From NCBI GenBank assembly GCA_003220495.1, contig QHSP01000029.1, forward strand, positions 1 through 64,000: a DNA stretch of 64,000 nt. Reading direction: 5' to 3'. Under the pieces are notes generated by a model that saw nothing but the letters and a program-made list of their open reading frames with translations, was not told the origin of the DNA and did not search any database. Position 1 is the stretch's first letter; each line of letters begins with the position of its first letter. This DNA is from Candidatus Rokuibacteriota bacterium. GTDB lineage: Bacteria; Methylomirabilota; Methylomirabilia; Rokubacteriales; CSP1-6. Positions 24,703 through 34,040 of the stretch are shown here, one piece after another. The translations under genes and the position numbers were made by a program.

Positions 24703-27677
24703 CGCCCGATGTCTTTCAGTCCCTTGCGGGCTTTCTCGAGAACGTCGGCGGGCGCGTCCTTCTGGGCGATGAGCTTCCGATAGACGATCTCCGCCGCATC
24801 GTTCTGCTTGAGCGCCACGAAACAGGCGCCGGCACCGAGCAGCCCGCTTCGTCCGGCCTGCGAGTCGGGCGCGACGTACGCCGCCGTCATGAAGTACTCG
24901 GCAGCGGCGAGATTCTCACCTTCACCCTGGTAGGCCTCACCGATTCCGCTGGCGGCCGACGCGACCACGTCCTTGTCGTCGCTCCGAAGCAGTCCGTCGA
25001 GCAGCTTGCGGGCTTCCGGCCAGCGCTTCTCCTGCGTCAGCAAGCGCGCATAGCCGAGCGCCATCTCGGGCCGCAGGTCAGCGACGCTCGTATCTTTCAG
25101 CGCGCGATTGTAGGCCTCGAGCGCGCCGGCGCGATCTCCGGCCGCGTCACGAGCGCGGGCCAGCGCGGCCCAGGCGCGCTGCGCGCGCGGGTCGGTCGGC
25201 GACGTCGCCACGAATTGCTCGAGCACGGATCGAGCGACGTCCGGCTTGCCGGTCGCGACCTGCGCCTCCGCGACCGTCACCCGGGCGGGCTCCAGGAACG
25301 GGCTCTTGGGATAGAGCTTCTCCATGAGGCCGTACGCCTCGATCACCGTGGGCCACGCCCCTCCCGCCGCGGCGCCGGTGCCGACGCGCTCGAGCGCGTC
25401 ATCCGCCGCTTCATCGGAAGGAAACTCGGACGTGAGCCTCTTCGCGGTCGCCAGTGCGCCGGGCCAGTCCTTCTCGTCGACCGCGATGGCGGTCAGGACG
25501 TAGAGCAGCCGCGGAGCCGAGCGCGCCTTGGGTGCGAGCGCCAGGGCCGCCTGGGCCGGCTGCTTGAACTCCTTCGCGTCGCCGCGCTGGAAGGCGACCA
25601 CCGCGAGCCCGTAGCCCGCGACCGCCGCCACCTCCGCCGTGCCGCCGTCGCGCGCCTCGGTGAGCCGGCTCGAGGCCTGCGCCCACTGCCCCTCGGTGAT
25701 CGCGGTGGCGCCGAGCCCCAGCTGGGCCAGAGGGCCGACGCCCTCGGCCTGCGCCCGCTGGAAAGCCGCGCCCGCTTCAGTCGGCCGCCCGGCGGCGAGG
25801 AGCGCCGCGCCGAGCGCGGCCTGCGCCCGGCCGAGGAGCGGCGGAAACGGCGCTCGCCTGATCCAGTCGCGGAGCGGCGCCTCGGCGCCGGTCGCGTCGC
25901 CCATCCGCATCAGGAGGATCGCGCGATTCAGCCGGGCGAAGTCCGTGCGCGGCGCGCTCGGAAAGGTCGAGATGACCCGGTCGAGCAGCTGCCGGGCTTC
26001 CGCGCGATCGGTGTCTTTGTGGAGCGCCAGCTCGGACGCGAGCTCGAGCGCGTCGGGAGCGCGCGGATCCCCTGGGAGCGCCTGCGCGAACTCGAGGAAT
26101 TCCCGCCGTGCGTCCTCGAGTCGGTCGTGACGCATCAGCGACCACGCGAGCCCGAGCCGCGCGGCCGGCGCCTGAGCGTGCCCCGGAACGTCGGTGAGCA
26201 CGCGCTTGAACGCGGCCGCCGCCGTCACGTGATCGCCGGCGTAATACGCGGCCTCGCCCCGCAGGAGGAGCGCGGCGACACGCGCGTCAGGCGACGGCGC
26301 CCCCGACACGACCGCGGAGAGGTCGCGCGAGGCCTGGGCGTATTCGCGTAGCTCGAAGTTGGCCTGGGCCAGGCGATACGCCGCGTACCAGCCCGTCGGG
26401 CTGCTCGGCTCCATGCGCTGGGCGAGCTCGTATTGCGTCCGAGCCTCGTCGCGGTTCCCGGCCAGGCGATAGCCCTCGCCCTTCAACAAGAGCACGTGAG
26501 CGCGGATCGCGTTCGTGAGCGTGGCGCCGAGCAGCTCCTGCGTGAGCGCCGGCACCTCCGCGGGCTTCTTCGCCTCGATCATCGCGCGCGTCAACCGGAT
26601 CTGGAGCGGCACGACCAGCGGCGAGCGCTTTACTTCGAGGCCGCGCAGCATTCCCCTTGCGGCCTCGGGATCGGACGGGAAGAGGGCCACCGCGAGGCCC
26701 GCCTCGACCCAGGGGCGCTCCGGGCCGGTGCCCTTCGGCGACGTGATGTAGGAGCGAAATGCTGCGATGCTCTCCGGATAGCGGTCGGCCACGAGGCTCC
26801 ACCAGCCCAGGCGCGCCCGGCCCGAGTCGAGCAAGGGATGCGGACCCCCTCGCACGAACTGGGTGAGCATGCTGATCGACCGGTCGTACTGCCCGGTACG
26901 CCCGAGCGTTTCTCCGAGCCAGAACGAGACCTCGCGGGCCAGCGACGCCGGCGCGCGGGAGGCGAGCGCCGTCCAGGCCGCGACCGCCTCGTCGTGGCGT
27001 CCGAGCGCGTAGTTGGCAAGGCCCAGGCCGTGGCGCGCCCAGGCCTCGAGCTCGGCCGGCGTCGCCGACTGAAACTGCGCGAACGTCTCGCGCGCGCGGC
27101 TCATGTCATTGAGCCGGAGCGCGGTCCAGCCGCTCGAATGCACGCTCCACACCGAGAAATCCGCGGTCTTCGGACCACGGGCGACCTGACGGAAGAGCCC
27201 GTCGGCTTGCTGGAATCGATCGAGCCGGTAGTAGGTCTCGGCGAGCCAGTAGCGCGCCTCGGTCAAGAGGTCGCGCTCCTTCCCGCGGCGCACGGCCGCC
27301 TCGAGGTCCTGCACGGCATCGTCGAACTCGCCCTTGGCGTAATGGGCGCGGCCGCACTCGAGCGCCTTCGACGCGATCCCGAAGGCGGCGCCGACACACG
27401 CGAGCGTGCCCGTCGGTGTGATCGCCGCCGTCGGCTTGGGAGCCACCGGCGCGACGATCGGCGCCAGCGGCAACGCCGGCAGCTCCGAGGGCGACGGCGG
27501 TAGCGGCAGGTCGGCGACCGTGATCGGGGGCTTCTCGATCGGCGCCTCGGCAAACGGCACGAGGAACGAGAGATCCGGCGGCGGCGGCGTCGTGGGCAGC
27601 ACCGTCGCGGCCGGCACCGTTGCCGGCAACGCAACCAGCGCGGCGAGCATCAGAAACGCGGGCAGCCGGTGGGTCAC
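24699..27677 (-). CDS. Large exported TPR-repeat protein
   Basis: 992 residues. GTG start in a GTGA overlap with the upstream TPR gene. A signal peptide (RLPAFLMLAALVALPATV) and Pro-rich spacer precede a long array of tetratricopeptide-like helices (LECGRAHYAKGEFDDAVQDL, EARYWLAETYYRLDRFQQAD, LVDKxxFP-type turns). The array continues to the C-terminus (EKARKGLKDIG). It is a periplasmic scaffold candidate. Translational coupling on both sides ties it to the second TPR protein and the AOR enzyme. Confidence 0.8.
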   Translation of the reverse strand: MTHRLPAFLMLAALVALPATVPAATVLPTTPPPPDLSFLVPFAEAPIEKPPITVADLPLPPSPSELPALPLAPIVAPVAPKPTAAITPTGTLACVGAAFGIASKALECGRAHYAKGEFDDAVQDLEAAVRRGKERDLLTEARYWLAETYYRLDRFQQADGLFRQVARGPKTADFSVWSVHSSGWTALRLNDMSRARETFAQFQSATPAELEAWARHGLGLANYALGRHDEAVAAWTALASRAPASLAREVSFWLGETLGRTGQYDRSISMLTQFVRGGPHPLLDSGRARLGWWSLVADRYPESIAAFRSYITSPKGTGPERPWVEAGLAVALFPSDPEAARGMLRGLEVKRSPLVVPLQIRLTRAMIEAKKPAEVPALTQELLGATLTNAIRAHVLLLKGEGYRLAGNRDEARTQYELAQRMEPSSPTGWYAAYRLAQANFELREYAQASRDLSAVVSGAPSPDARVAALLLRGEAAYYAGDHVTAAAAFKRVLTDVPGHAQAPAARLGLAWSLMRHDRLEDARREFLEFAQALPGDPRAPDALELASELALHKDTDRAEARQLLDRVISTFPSAPRTDFARLNRAILLMRMGDATGAEAPLRDWIRRAPFPPLLGRAQAALGAALLAAGRPTEAGAAFQRAQAEGVGPLAQLGLGATAITEGQWAQASSRLTEARDGGTAEVAAVAGYGLAVVAFQRGDAKEFKQPAQAALALAPKARSAPRLLYVLTAIAVDEKDWPGALATAKRLTSEFPSDEAADDALERVGTGAAAGGAWPTVIEAYGLMEKLYPKSPFLEPARVTVAEAQVATGKPDVARSVLEQFVATSPTDPRAQRAWAALARARDAAGDRAGALEAYNRALKDTSVADLRPEMALGYARLLTQEKRWPEARKLLDGLLRSDDKDVVASAASGIGEAYQGEGENLAAAEYFMTAAYVAPDSQAGRSGLLGAGACFVALKQNDAAEIVYRKLIAQKDAPADVLEKARKGLKDIGR

Positions 27678-29059
27678 GATTTCTTCTCGCCGCCCGTGGC
27701 CGGCTTGGCGGGCTGCACCGGCTGCGCCCTGACCACGGCCGCCCGGTCCCGCGCCCAGTCGCGCAGTTTCGCGTCTGGGCTCTTGCTGGCCACAGCGTCG
27801 TAGGCCGCGAGGGCGGCCCGAACCTCGCCGAGCTGCTCTCTCGCCAGGCCGAGCCCGGCCAGCGCGCGGTATCGATCCCCTGCCTCGACGTTCTTCACGT
27901 TGCCGACCGCCTCGAACGACTTCGCGGCGTCCCGGAAGCGCTTGAGCTGGAGCTCGGACTCGCCCCCGAGCAAGTGCGCTCGGCCGCGCAGCCCCTCGTC
28001 GTCGCTCGCGGCCGCCGTCTTGGCCTGGGTGGCCGCCTGCGCATAGTCCTTTCGCTTGAACGCGGCTTCCGCGAGGTCGAACGCCGCCTGATGAGTGAGC
28101 GGATGGTTGGGGAATTCTTTGCGGAGACGGGCCCACGCGGTCTGCTGGTCTTTGACCTGGCCGAGCTTGCCGGCGAGCGCTCCCGCGTCGTAGAGCGATT
28201 CGGCTGTCGCCGAGGGCTGCTGCATCAGCTGCGAGTACGCGCTCTTTTGCTGGGTGGGCGTGCCGGCCTTGGCGATCGATTCGGTGACTTTCCGACGCGC
28301 GGCGGCCGCCTGCGGATGCCCCGGATACGCCGCGACGAACGCCTGGAGATCGGCGAGGCCAAGATCACGCTCGCCCATGGCCAGGCGGGTCGATCCGAGC
28401 AGGTATTGCGCGTCCGGTACGAGCTTGCTCTTCGGATATTTCGTGGAGAACCCGGAGAGCAACGGCAACGCCTCGGGATAGCGCTTGAGCTCGACGAGAG
28501 TTTGCGCCTGATAGAAGGTCGCGGGCGCGGCCGTCGCGTGCTCCGGCCAGGAGGAAAGGAGATCGCGGAAGACCTTGATCGCCGGCTCCGGCCGCCGCAG
28601 CTCGAGGTCGCAGAGACCGAGTCCATACATGGCTTCGGCCGCCAGCGGCGACGCCGCATCCTTTCCGATCACGTCGTCGTAGGCGGCGCGCGCCGCTGCG
28701 AACTGCCTGAGGCGATAGAGCGACTCGGCTTCCCAGAAGCGCCCCTCGAGCTGCTGCGCCGGCAAGGTCGCGATCGCGCGAAGGCGACGGAAGGCGTCGA
28801 GCGCCTTCTCGGGCTCACCGAGCGCGAGCCGCGACCGACCCAGGAGCAACATGGCCGGCGCGACCCTGGTGTCTTTCGGATATTCAACGACGAAGCGATC
28901 CAGGGTCCGGCGCGCGATCGGATGCAGGCCGTCGGCGAAGGCCCGCTCGCCCACGAGCCACAGCCGGTCGGCCTCGTCGAGGGCGAGCGCGCGCGAAGCA
29001 GGGAAGCCGGCCAGCAGAATCGACGCCAACGCCGAAATGGAAAGCAGGCGGCGCGTCAT
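27674..29059 (-). CDS. Exported TPR-repeat protein (YbgF/BamD-like repeats)
   Basis: About 461 residues with a signal peptide (RRLLSISALASILLAG, cleavage near ALA). Repeats such as RTLDRFVVEYPKDTRVAPAM, LLGRSRLALGEPEKAL and EALPLLSGFSTKYPKSKLV have the YPxS/D turns of YbgF/CpoB and BamD-type TPRs. It is probably periplasmic. ATG 29059 is used; ATG 29080 would only lengthen the n-region. It is the first gene of the four-gene operon ending with DUF3108. Confidence 0.8.
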   Translation of the reverse strand: MTRRLLSISALASILLAGFPASRALALDEADRLWLVGERAFADGLHPIARRTLDRFVVEYPKDTRVAPAMLLLGRSRLALGEPEKALDAFRRLRAIATLPAQQLEGRFWEAESLYRLRQFAAARAAYDDVIGKDAASPLAAEAMYGLGLCDLELRRPEPAIKVFRDLLSSWPEHATAAPATFYQAQTLVELKRYPEALPLLSGFSTKYPKSKLVPDAQYLLGSTRLAMGERDLGLADLQAFVAAYPGHPQAAAARRKVTESIAKAGTPTQQKSAYSQLMQQPSATAESLYDAGALAGKLGQVKDQQTAWARLRKEFPNHPLTHQAAFDLAEAAFKRKDYAQAATQAKTAAASDDEGLRGRAHLLGGESELQLKRFRDAAKSFEAVGNVKNVEAGDRYRALAGLGLAREQLGEVRAALAAYDAVASKSPDAKLRDWARDRAAVVRAQPVQPAKPATGGEKKS

Positions 29060-29100
29060 GATGACAACCCATGGTAGCACGCCTGTGATACGGTCTCGGC

Positions 29101-29766
29101 GTGGCTCTGTGCGTCTTCGATCTCGATCACACCCTCATCCAGACGCCCCTCGACCTCGCAGCCATGGCCGTCGACATGCGCCAGCTCATCGAGCGGGCGA
29201 ATGGGCCCATGCCGGCCCGGCGGGAGCGCTACCGCGTCGGCGAGCTGATCGCGCACTGCCAGAAGCACGCGCCGTCCCTCGAAGCTGCCGTCTGGGACGT
29301 CGCGCTCGACCACGAGCGCCGTGCCATGGAGGTCGCCGCGCTCGAGCCCGGCGCCCTCGCGGCCGTCGTCGGCGCCCGGCGCGGTGGGTTCGCGACCGCG
29401 ATCTGGACCAACAATGCCCGTGAGCTCACCCTGCCGGCGCTCGCGCATCTGGGTCTGGCCGACGAGCTCGACCTGGTGGTGACCCGCGACGACATGCGCG
29501 CGCTCAAGCCCGACCCCGACGGGTGGCGGGTGATCTCGGAGCACTTCGGAAATCGGGCGAAGAGTGCGGGCGATCCGCGCGATTCGGTCGTGGTGGGCGA
29601 TTCGTGGGTCGACGGGGTCGCGGCGACCAAGGCGGGCGTTTCGTTCATCGCCTACCGGGCCCGGCAAGAGGACCTCGACCGCTGGCAGGTGACGCCGATC
29701 GTCCACCTGGCCGATCTCGCGCTCCTCCCCGCCTGGCTGGCCGCTCGACGCAACGGACGGACTTAA
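29101..29766 (+). CDS. HAD-superfamily hydrolase
   Basis: 221 residues. Motif I FDLDHTL has the nucleophile and acid Asp at 7 and 9, motif II is IWTNN, motif III Lys is in LKPDPDGW and motif IV is VGDSWVDG. The helical cap between motifs I and II marks a phosphoglycolate-phosphatase-like subfamily. It is a cytoplasmic small-molecule phosphatase with unknown substrate. It runs directly into rarA (stop and start adjoin), so the two are likely one transcript. Confidence 0.85.
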   Translation: MALCVFDLDHTLIQTPLDLAAMAVDMRQLIERANGPMPARRERYRVGELIAHCQKHAPSLEAAVWDVALDHERRAMEVAALEPGALAAVVGARRGGFATAIWTNNARELTLPALAHLGLADELDLVVTRDDMRALKPDPDGWRVISEHFGNRAKSAGDPRDSVVVGDSWVDGVAATKAGVSFIAYRARQEDLDRWQVTPIVHLADLALLPAWLAARRNGRT

Positions 29767-31140
29767 GTGGAGCTCTTCGGCGAGCCCGAGCGCGACACGG
29801 GCGCTCCGCGCCCGCCGGCGCTCCGGGAGCGCCCACTGGCGCCCCTGGCCGACCGCATGCGACCGGGCTCCCTCGACGAGATCGTTGGCCAGGAGCATCT
29901 CCTGGGCGCGGGCCGCGTGCTGCGCGCCGCGATCGAGACCGGCGAGCTCCACTCGATGATCCTCTGGGGCCCGCCGGGCTCGGGCAAGACGACGCTCGCC
30001 TCCCTGATGGCGAGCGTGACGGGCGCGCGCTTCGTCGCGTTCTCGGCGGTCCTGTCCGGCGTCAAGGAGATCCGCGAGGTGATCGCCGAGGCGGACCGGG
30101 AGCGAGCGCGCCGCGGGATGCGCACCATCCTCTTCGTGGACGAGATCCATCGATTCAATCGCGCCCAGCAGGATGCGTTCTTGCCTCACGTCGAAAAGGG
30201 CACGGTCGTCCTCGTGGGCGCGACGACCGAGAACCCGTCGTTCGAGGTCAACTCGGCGCTCCTGTCGCGCTGCCGCGTCTACGTCCTGAGAGCCCTCGAG
30301 GACGACGATCTGCTCGCGATCATGCGCCGAGCGCTCGCGGACGGCGCGCGCGGTCTCGCGTCGCTCCGTCCCGAGGTGACCGACGAGGGGCTCCGATCGA
30401 TCGCGCGCGTGGCCAACGGCGACGCACGGGTCGCGCTGAACGTGCTCGAGGTGGCCGTCGCGCTGACGCCGGCCGGCGGCGGGCCGCGCCGCGTCACCGA
30501 GACGTCGATCCGCGAGGCGGCGCAGCGGCGGACGCTGCTCTACGACAAGTCCGGCGAGGAGCACTACAACCTGATCTCGGCTCTCCACAAGTCGCTGCGC
30601 GATTCGGACCCTGACGCCGCCCTCTACTGGCTCACGCGGATGCTCGAGGCCGGCGAGGATCGTCTTTATATCGCGCGGCGGCTCGTCCGCTTCGCGTCCG
30701 AGGACGTCGGCAACGCCGACCCCGGCGCGCTCTCGCTGACCTTGGCGGCGAAGGAGGCCTACGACTTCCTCGGCGATCCCGAAGGCGAACTGGCGCTCGC
30801 CCAGGCGACGCTCTATCTGGCGCTCGCCCCGAAGTCGAACGCGGTGTACGTCGCCTACGACGAGGCGAAGCAGGACGTGACTCAGCGGCCGGCGGAGCCG
30901 GTGCCGCTCCACATCCGCAACGCTCCCACTCGGCTCATGAAGGACCTCGGCTACGGGGCCGGCTATCAGTACGCGCACGACGCGCCCGACGCGCGCGTGG
31001 ACCAGGACGACCTGCCGGAGGCGCTTCGCGGCCGACAGTACTACCGCCCGACCGAGCGGGGGCTCGAAGCCGACCTCGGGCGCCGGCTCGCGGAGTGGAG
31101 GCGCTGGCGCTCGGAGCGGCAACACCCTAGGGGGGCATAG
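29767..31140 (+). CDS. rarA: Replication-associated recombination protein A
   Basis: 457 residues starting at GTG. AAA+ clamp-loader-like ATPase: RMRPGSLDEIVGQEHLLG, Walker A GPPGSGKTTL, Walker B ILFVDEIHRFNR, sensor GATTENPSFEVN, arginine finger region LLSRCRVYVL and the C-terminal tetramer domain (HKSLRDSDPDAALYWLTRML). It acts at stalled replication forks with SSB. Length and all motifs are standard. Confidence 0.95.
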   Translation: MELFGEPERDTGAPRPPALRERPLAPLADRMRPGSLDEIVGQEHLLGAGRVLRAAIETGELHSMILWGPPGSGKTTLASLMASVTGARFVAFSAVLSGVKEIREVIAEADRERARRGMRTILFVDEIHRFNRAQQDAFLPHVEKGTVVLVGATTENPSFEVNSALLSRCRVYVLRALEDDDLLAIMRRALADGARGLASLRPEVTDEGLRSIARVANGDARVALNVLEVAVALTPAGGGPRRVTETSIREAAQRRTLLYDKSGEEHYNLISALHKSLRDSDPDAALYWLTRMLEAGEDRLYIARRLVRFASEDVGNADPGALSLTLAAKEAYDFLGDPEGELALAQATLYLALAPKSNAVYVAYDEAKQDVTQRPAEPVPLHIRNAPTRLMKDLGYGAGYQYAHDAPDARVDQDDLPEALRGRQYYRPTERGLEADLGRRLAEWRRWRSERQHPRGA

Positions 31141-31143
31141 CCG

Positions 31144-31590
31144 ATGTGGCCGCTCAATCTCCTGAAGCGCCGCCACTGGATCTTCCTGGGGGCCTGCGTC
31201 CTCTTCCTCGCGTCGTACTCCGGCTTCATCAGCTGGGGCAAGGTCGCGCAGGCGCTCGAGCGGCTGGCCGACCAGCCGGCGGTCCGCGAGAGGTTCTCGA
31301 CGCCGATCGGTCGGGGCGAGGCGATCGTCACCTCGTTCATGTTCATCCTGCTGACGCCGCTGGCGATCGCCGCCGCGCTCGGCGTGGTCGCCTTCCTCGG
31401 GGCGATCGGCGCGGGGATCATCCGGACCATCCTCCCGGTTCGCGACGCGCCCGACTACGTCTTCCTCGTCATCGCGTACGTAGGCGTTTTCATCGGCATT
31501 TGGCTCCTCCGCGGCGTCTGGAAGGGGCCCGCCTGGGAGCTCGTCGGCCTCATCGCCAAGGCCATCCTGATCGCGACCGGACCGACCTGA
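31144..31590 (+). CDS. Hypothetical membrane protein, three TM
   Basis: 148 residues, starting 4 bp after the rarA stop. Hydrophobic segments are [35 protein letters not shown] and [19 protein letters not shown], with a charged loop ([13 protein letters not shown]) between the first two. No family is recognised. A short GC-rich palindrome (GGGCGGGC / GCCCGCCC) follows its stop and precedes ddl. Confidence 0.65.
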   Translation: MWPLNLLKRRHWIFLGACVLFLASYSGFISWGKVAQALERLADQPAVRERFSTPIGRGEAIVTSFMFILLTPLAIAAALGVVAFLGAIGAGIIRTILPVRDAPDYVFLVIAYVGVFIGIWLLRGVWKGPAWELVGLIAKAILIATGPT

Positions 31591-31626
31591 TCGGGTTGGG
31601 CGGGCCGCCCGCCCTCTGCTGCTAGA

Positions 31627-32769
31627 ATGGCTGATATGCCTCGCCTGCGCGTGGGCGTGGTCTTTGGCGGGCGCTCCGGGGAGCATGAGGTGTCGCTCGC
31701 CTCCGCGGCCTCGGTCATCGCCGCCCTCGAAGAGCGCGGTCACACCGTCGTCCCCATCGGAATCGCGCGCAGCGGACGCTGGGTCGTCGGCGGCGAGCCC
31801 CTGCGGGCACTGGCCGCGGAGGCGCGCGTCGCGCTGCCGTCGAACGACGCCGACGGCGCCGTGAAGAAGGCGCTCGCCAACCGCGCCGAAGCGGTCGAGA
31901 GCGCCATGGTCGAGGGCCTCGCCCGTACCGAGCCCGCCGGAAGCCTCCCGCTCGAGCTCCGCCAGGGGCTCGACGTGGTCGTGATCATGCTCCACGGGCC
32001 CTACGGCGAAGACGGTACGATCCAGGGCCTCTTCGAGCTCGCCGACGTGCCGTACGTGGGTGCGGGTGTCCTCGCGTCCGCCGTCGGCATGGACAAGGCC
32101 ACGATGAAGGCCGTCTTCCAGGCCCACGGCCTGCCGATCGTCGAGCACCTCGTCGTCACCCGGCACGAGTGGCGCCAGGCCCCCGACCGCGTCGCGGCGC
32201 GCGTGGCCGAGACCCTCGGCTTTCCGTGCTTCGTCAAGCCGGTGAACCTGGGCTCGAGCGTCGGGATCAGCAAGGTGCCGAACCGAGGCGCGCTCGCCGC
32301 CGCGTTCGATCTCGCCGCGCGGCACGACCGCAAGATCATCATCGAGCGCGGAGTGAACGCGCGCGAGATCGAGGTCAGCGTGCTCGGCAACGACGAGCCG
32401 ATCGCCTCGCTGCCGGGTGAGATCACCTTCGACGCCGAATGGTACGACTACTCCACCAAATACCTCGAGGGCCAGTCGCGTCTCACGATCCCGGCGCCGG
32501 TCTCACCAGAGATCACGAGGCGCCTCCAGGAGCTCGCGATCGCGGCCTTCCGCGCCATCGATTGCTCGGGCATGGCCCGCGTCGACTTCTTCGTCGAGCG
32601 TGGGAGCGACCGCGTGCTGGTGAACGAGATCAACACGATCCCGGGGTTCACCGCGACAAGCGCCTACGCGAAGATGTGGGCGGCCTCCGGCCTCGGCTAC
32701 ACCGATCTGGTCGACCGCTTGATCGAGCTCGCCCTCGAGCGACATCAGAGCAAGGGAACCGCCGGGTGA
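31627..32769 (+). CDS. ddl: D-alanine--D-alanine ligase
   Basis: 380 residues, ATP-grasp. The N-terminal domain carries [14 protein letters not shown] and [17 protein letters not shown], the central domain [15 protein letters not shown] and [13 protein letters not shown], and the C-terminal metal site [13 protein letters not shown]. This is the VanA/DdlA-like longer form, with the insertion common in Ddl of about 370 residues. It makes the D-Ala-D-Ala dipeptide for peptidoglycan. ATG 31636 is an alternative start. Confidence 0.93.
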   Translation: MADMPRLRVGVVFGGRSGEHEVSLASAASVIAALEERGHTVVPIGIARSGRWVVGGEPLRALAAEARVALPSNDADGAVKKALANRAEAVESAMVEGLARTEPAGSLPLELRQGLDVVVIMLHGPYGEDGTIQGLFELADVPYVGAGVLASAVGMDKATMKAVFQAHGLPIVEHLVVTRHEWRQAPDRVAARVAETLGFPCFVKPVNLGSSVGISKVPNRGALAAAFDLAARHDRKIIIERGVNAREIEVSVLGNDEPIASLPGEITFDAEWYDYSTKYLEGQSRLTIPAPVSPEITRRLQELAIAAFRAIDCSGMARVDFFVERGSDRVLVNEINTIPGFTATSAYAKMWAASGLGYTDLVDRLIELALERHQSKGTAG

Positions 32770-32786
32770 GGGAGGTTGTGCGCGCC

Positions 32787-32827
32787 GCAGGCCGTCGCGG
32801 GGCGGCGGCCCCGCCGACCAAGGCGCG
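32787..32827. repeat. GC-rich hairpin repeat, copy upstream of murG
   Basis: About 41 bp that recurs in the same orientation at 33960-33999. Both share GCAGGCCGTCGCGGGGC, then GCCCCGCCG, then AGGCGCG. Each copy folds into a GCGGGGC / GCCCCGC hairpin. It lies between ddl and murG. Confidence 0.7.
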
Positions 32828-32836
32828 CCTGTCATT

Positions 32837-33949
32837 GTGACCGCCGAGGTCGTCATCGCGGGCGGCGGCACGGGGGGACACACGAGCCCTGGCCTCGCGG
32901 TGGCGGCTCTGCTTCGCGAGCGTTCGATCAGCTGCGCATGGATCGGCTCTCGCTCCGGGATCGAAGCCCAGCGCGTTCCGCAGACCGGCATTCCCTACGT
33001 CGCGATCTCCACCGGAAAGCTCCGCCGCTACTGGGCGTGGCAAAACGTGGGAGATCTCGCCGTGAACGTGCCGATGGGCATGCTCGGCGCCGTGCGGGCC
33101 CTGCGCGCCCTTCGTCCCAAGGTCGTCCTCGGTACCGGCGGCTTCGTCGCGCTCCCGGTGATGTTCGCGGCGGCGGTCTCGCGCGTGCCGATCGTGCTCC
33201 ACGAGCAGACCGCGGTGCCCGGGCTCGCGAACCGGATCGGCGCCCGGTTCGCGCGGCGCATCGCGGTTACCTTTCCCGACCGGACCGGAAGCTTTCCCGC
33301 CGCCCGCGTGGTCGTGACGGGCAATCCGCTCCGGCCCGAGCTGCGGGCCGGCTCGCGGTCGAGCGCGATCGCGCGCTTCCAGCTCGATCCCGCCGTCCCG
33401 CTCGTGTACGTCACCGGCGGCGCCCTCGGCGCTCATCGAATCAACCGGGTCGTGGGCGAGGCGCTCCCGGCTCTCCTCGCGCACGCCCAGATCATCCACC
33501 AGTGCGGCGAGAATCCCACGACCGGCGACCGCCCGTGGCTCGAAGAGCGGCGCGCGGCACTGCCTTCGAGCCTGGCCCGCCGCTACACGGTCGTGCCCTA
33601 CGTGGGGGCCGAGCTGGCCGAGATCTACGCCGCGGCGGCGCTTGCCGTCGCCCGGGCCGGAGCCGGGACGGTCAACGAGTGCTGCCAGCTCGGCGTCCCG
33701 GCGCTCTACGTTCCGCTCCCCGGCACGAGCGGCGACGAGCAAACCGCGAACGCGCGTCTCGTCGAGCGCGCGGGCGGCGCCGGCGTGCTCCCCCAGTCGA
33801 TGCTCACGGCGGAGCGGCTCGAGCGCGAAGTCCTGGCGCTCGTCTCCGATCCGGCTCGGCTGAAGCAGATGGGCGAGCGCGCGCGCACCCTCGCGGTTTC
33901 CGACGCGGCCGAGCGGATCGTCGCCGTGCTGACCGAGTTCTGTCGATGA
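32837..33949 (+). CDS. murG: UDP-GlcNAc--undecaprenyl-PP-MurNAc-pentapeptide GlcNAc transferase
   Basis: 370 residues, GT28 fold, starting at GTG. The N-terminal GGGTGGHTSPG loop, VVLGTGGFVALPV and HEQTAVPGLANRIG bind lipid I; the C-terminal GGALGAHRINR and GAGTVNECCQ bind UDP-GlcNAc. It makes lipid II at the inner-membrane face. It sits after ddl rather than in a division/cell-wall cluster and is flanked on both sides by a 40-bp direct repeat. Whether it is the only MurG of the genome cannot be told. Confidence 0.9.
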   Translation: MTAEVVIAGGGTGGHTSPGLAVAALLRERSISCAWIGSRSGIEAQRVPQTGIPYVAISTGKLRRYWAWQNVGDLAVNVPMGMLGAVRALRALRPKVVLGTGGFVALPVMFAAAVSRVPIVLHEQTAVPGLANRIGARFARRIAVTFPDRTGSFPAARVVVTGNPLRPELRAGSRSSAIARFQLDPAVPLVYVTGGALGAHRINRVVGEALPALLAHAQIIHQCGENPTTGDRPWLEERRAALPSSLARRYTVVPYVGAELAEIYAAAALAVARAGAGTVNECCQLGVPALYVPLPGTSGDEQTANARLVERAGGAGVLPQSMLTAERLEREVLALVSDPARLKQMGERARTLAVSDAAERIVAVLTEFCR

Positions 33950-33959
33950 GCGGTGCGCT

Positions 33960-33999
33960 GCAGGCCGTCGCGGGGCTGGGCCCCGCCGGCCGAGGCGCG
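33960..33999. repeat. GC-rich hairpin repeat, copy downstream of murG
   Basis: Second copy of the repeat at 32787, starting 10 bp after the murG stop. It differs by a few substitutions and one base in the hairpin loop; the stem is conserved. It may serve as a terminator-like or REP-like element. Confidence 0.7.
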
Positions 34000-34040
34000 G
34001 CTATTGACAACGTCGGTGCCTCGCGTGCCTTCGCGCGTCG

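Noticed and set aside
29056-32325. Minus-strand open frame of over 1000 codons
   Set aside because: It is antisense to HAD, rarA, the membrane protein and ddl, all with clear motifs. Very high GC removes stops from antisense frames.
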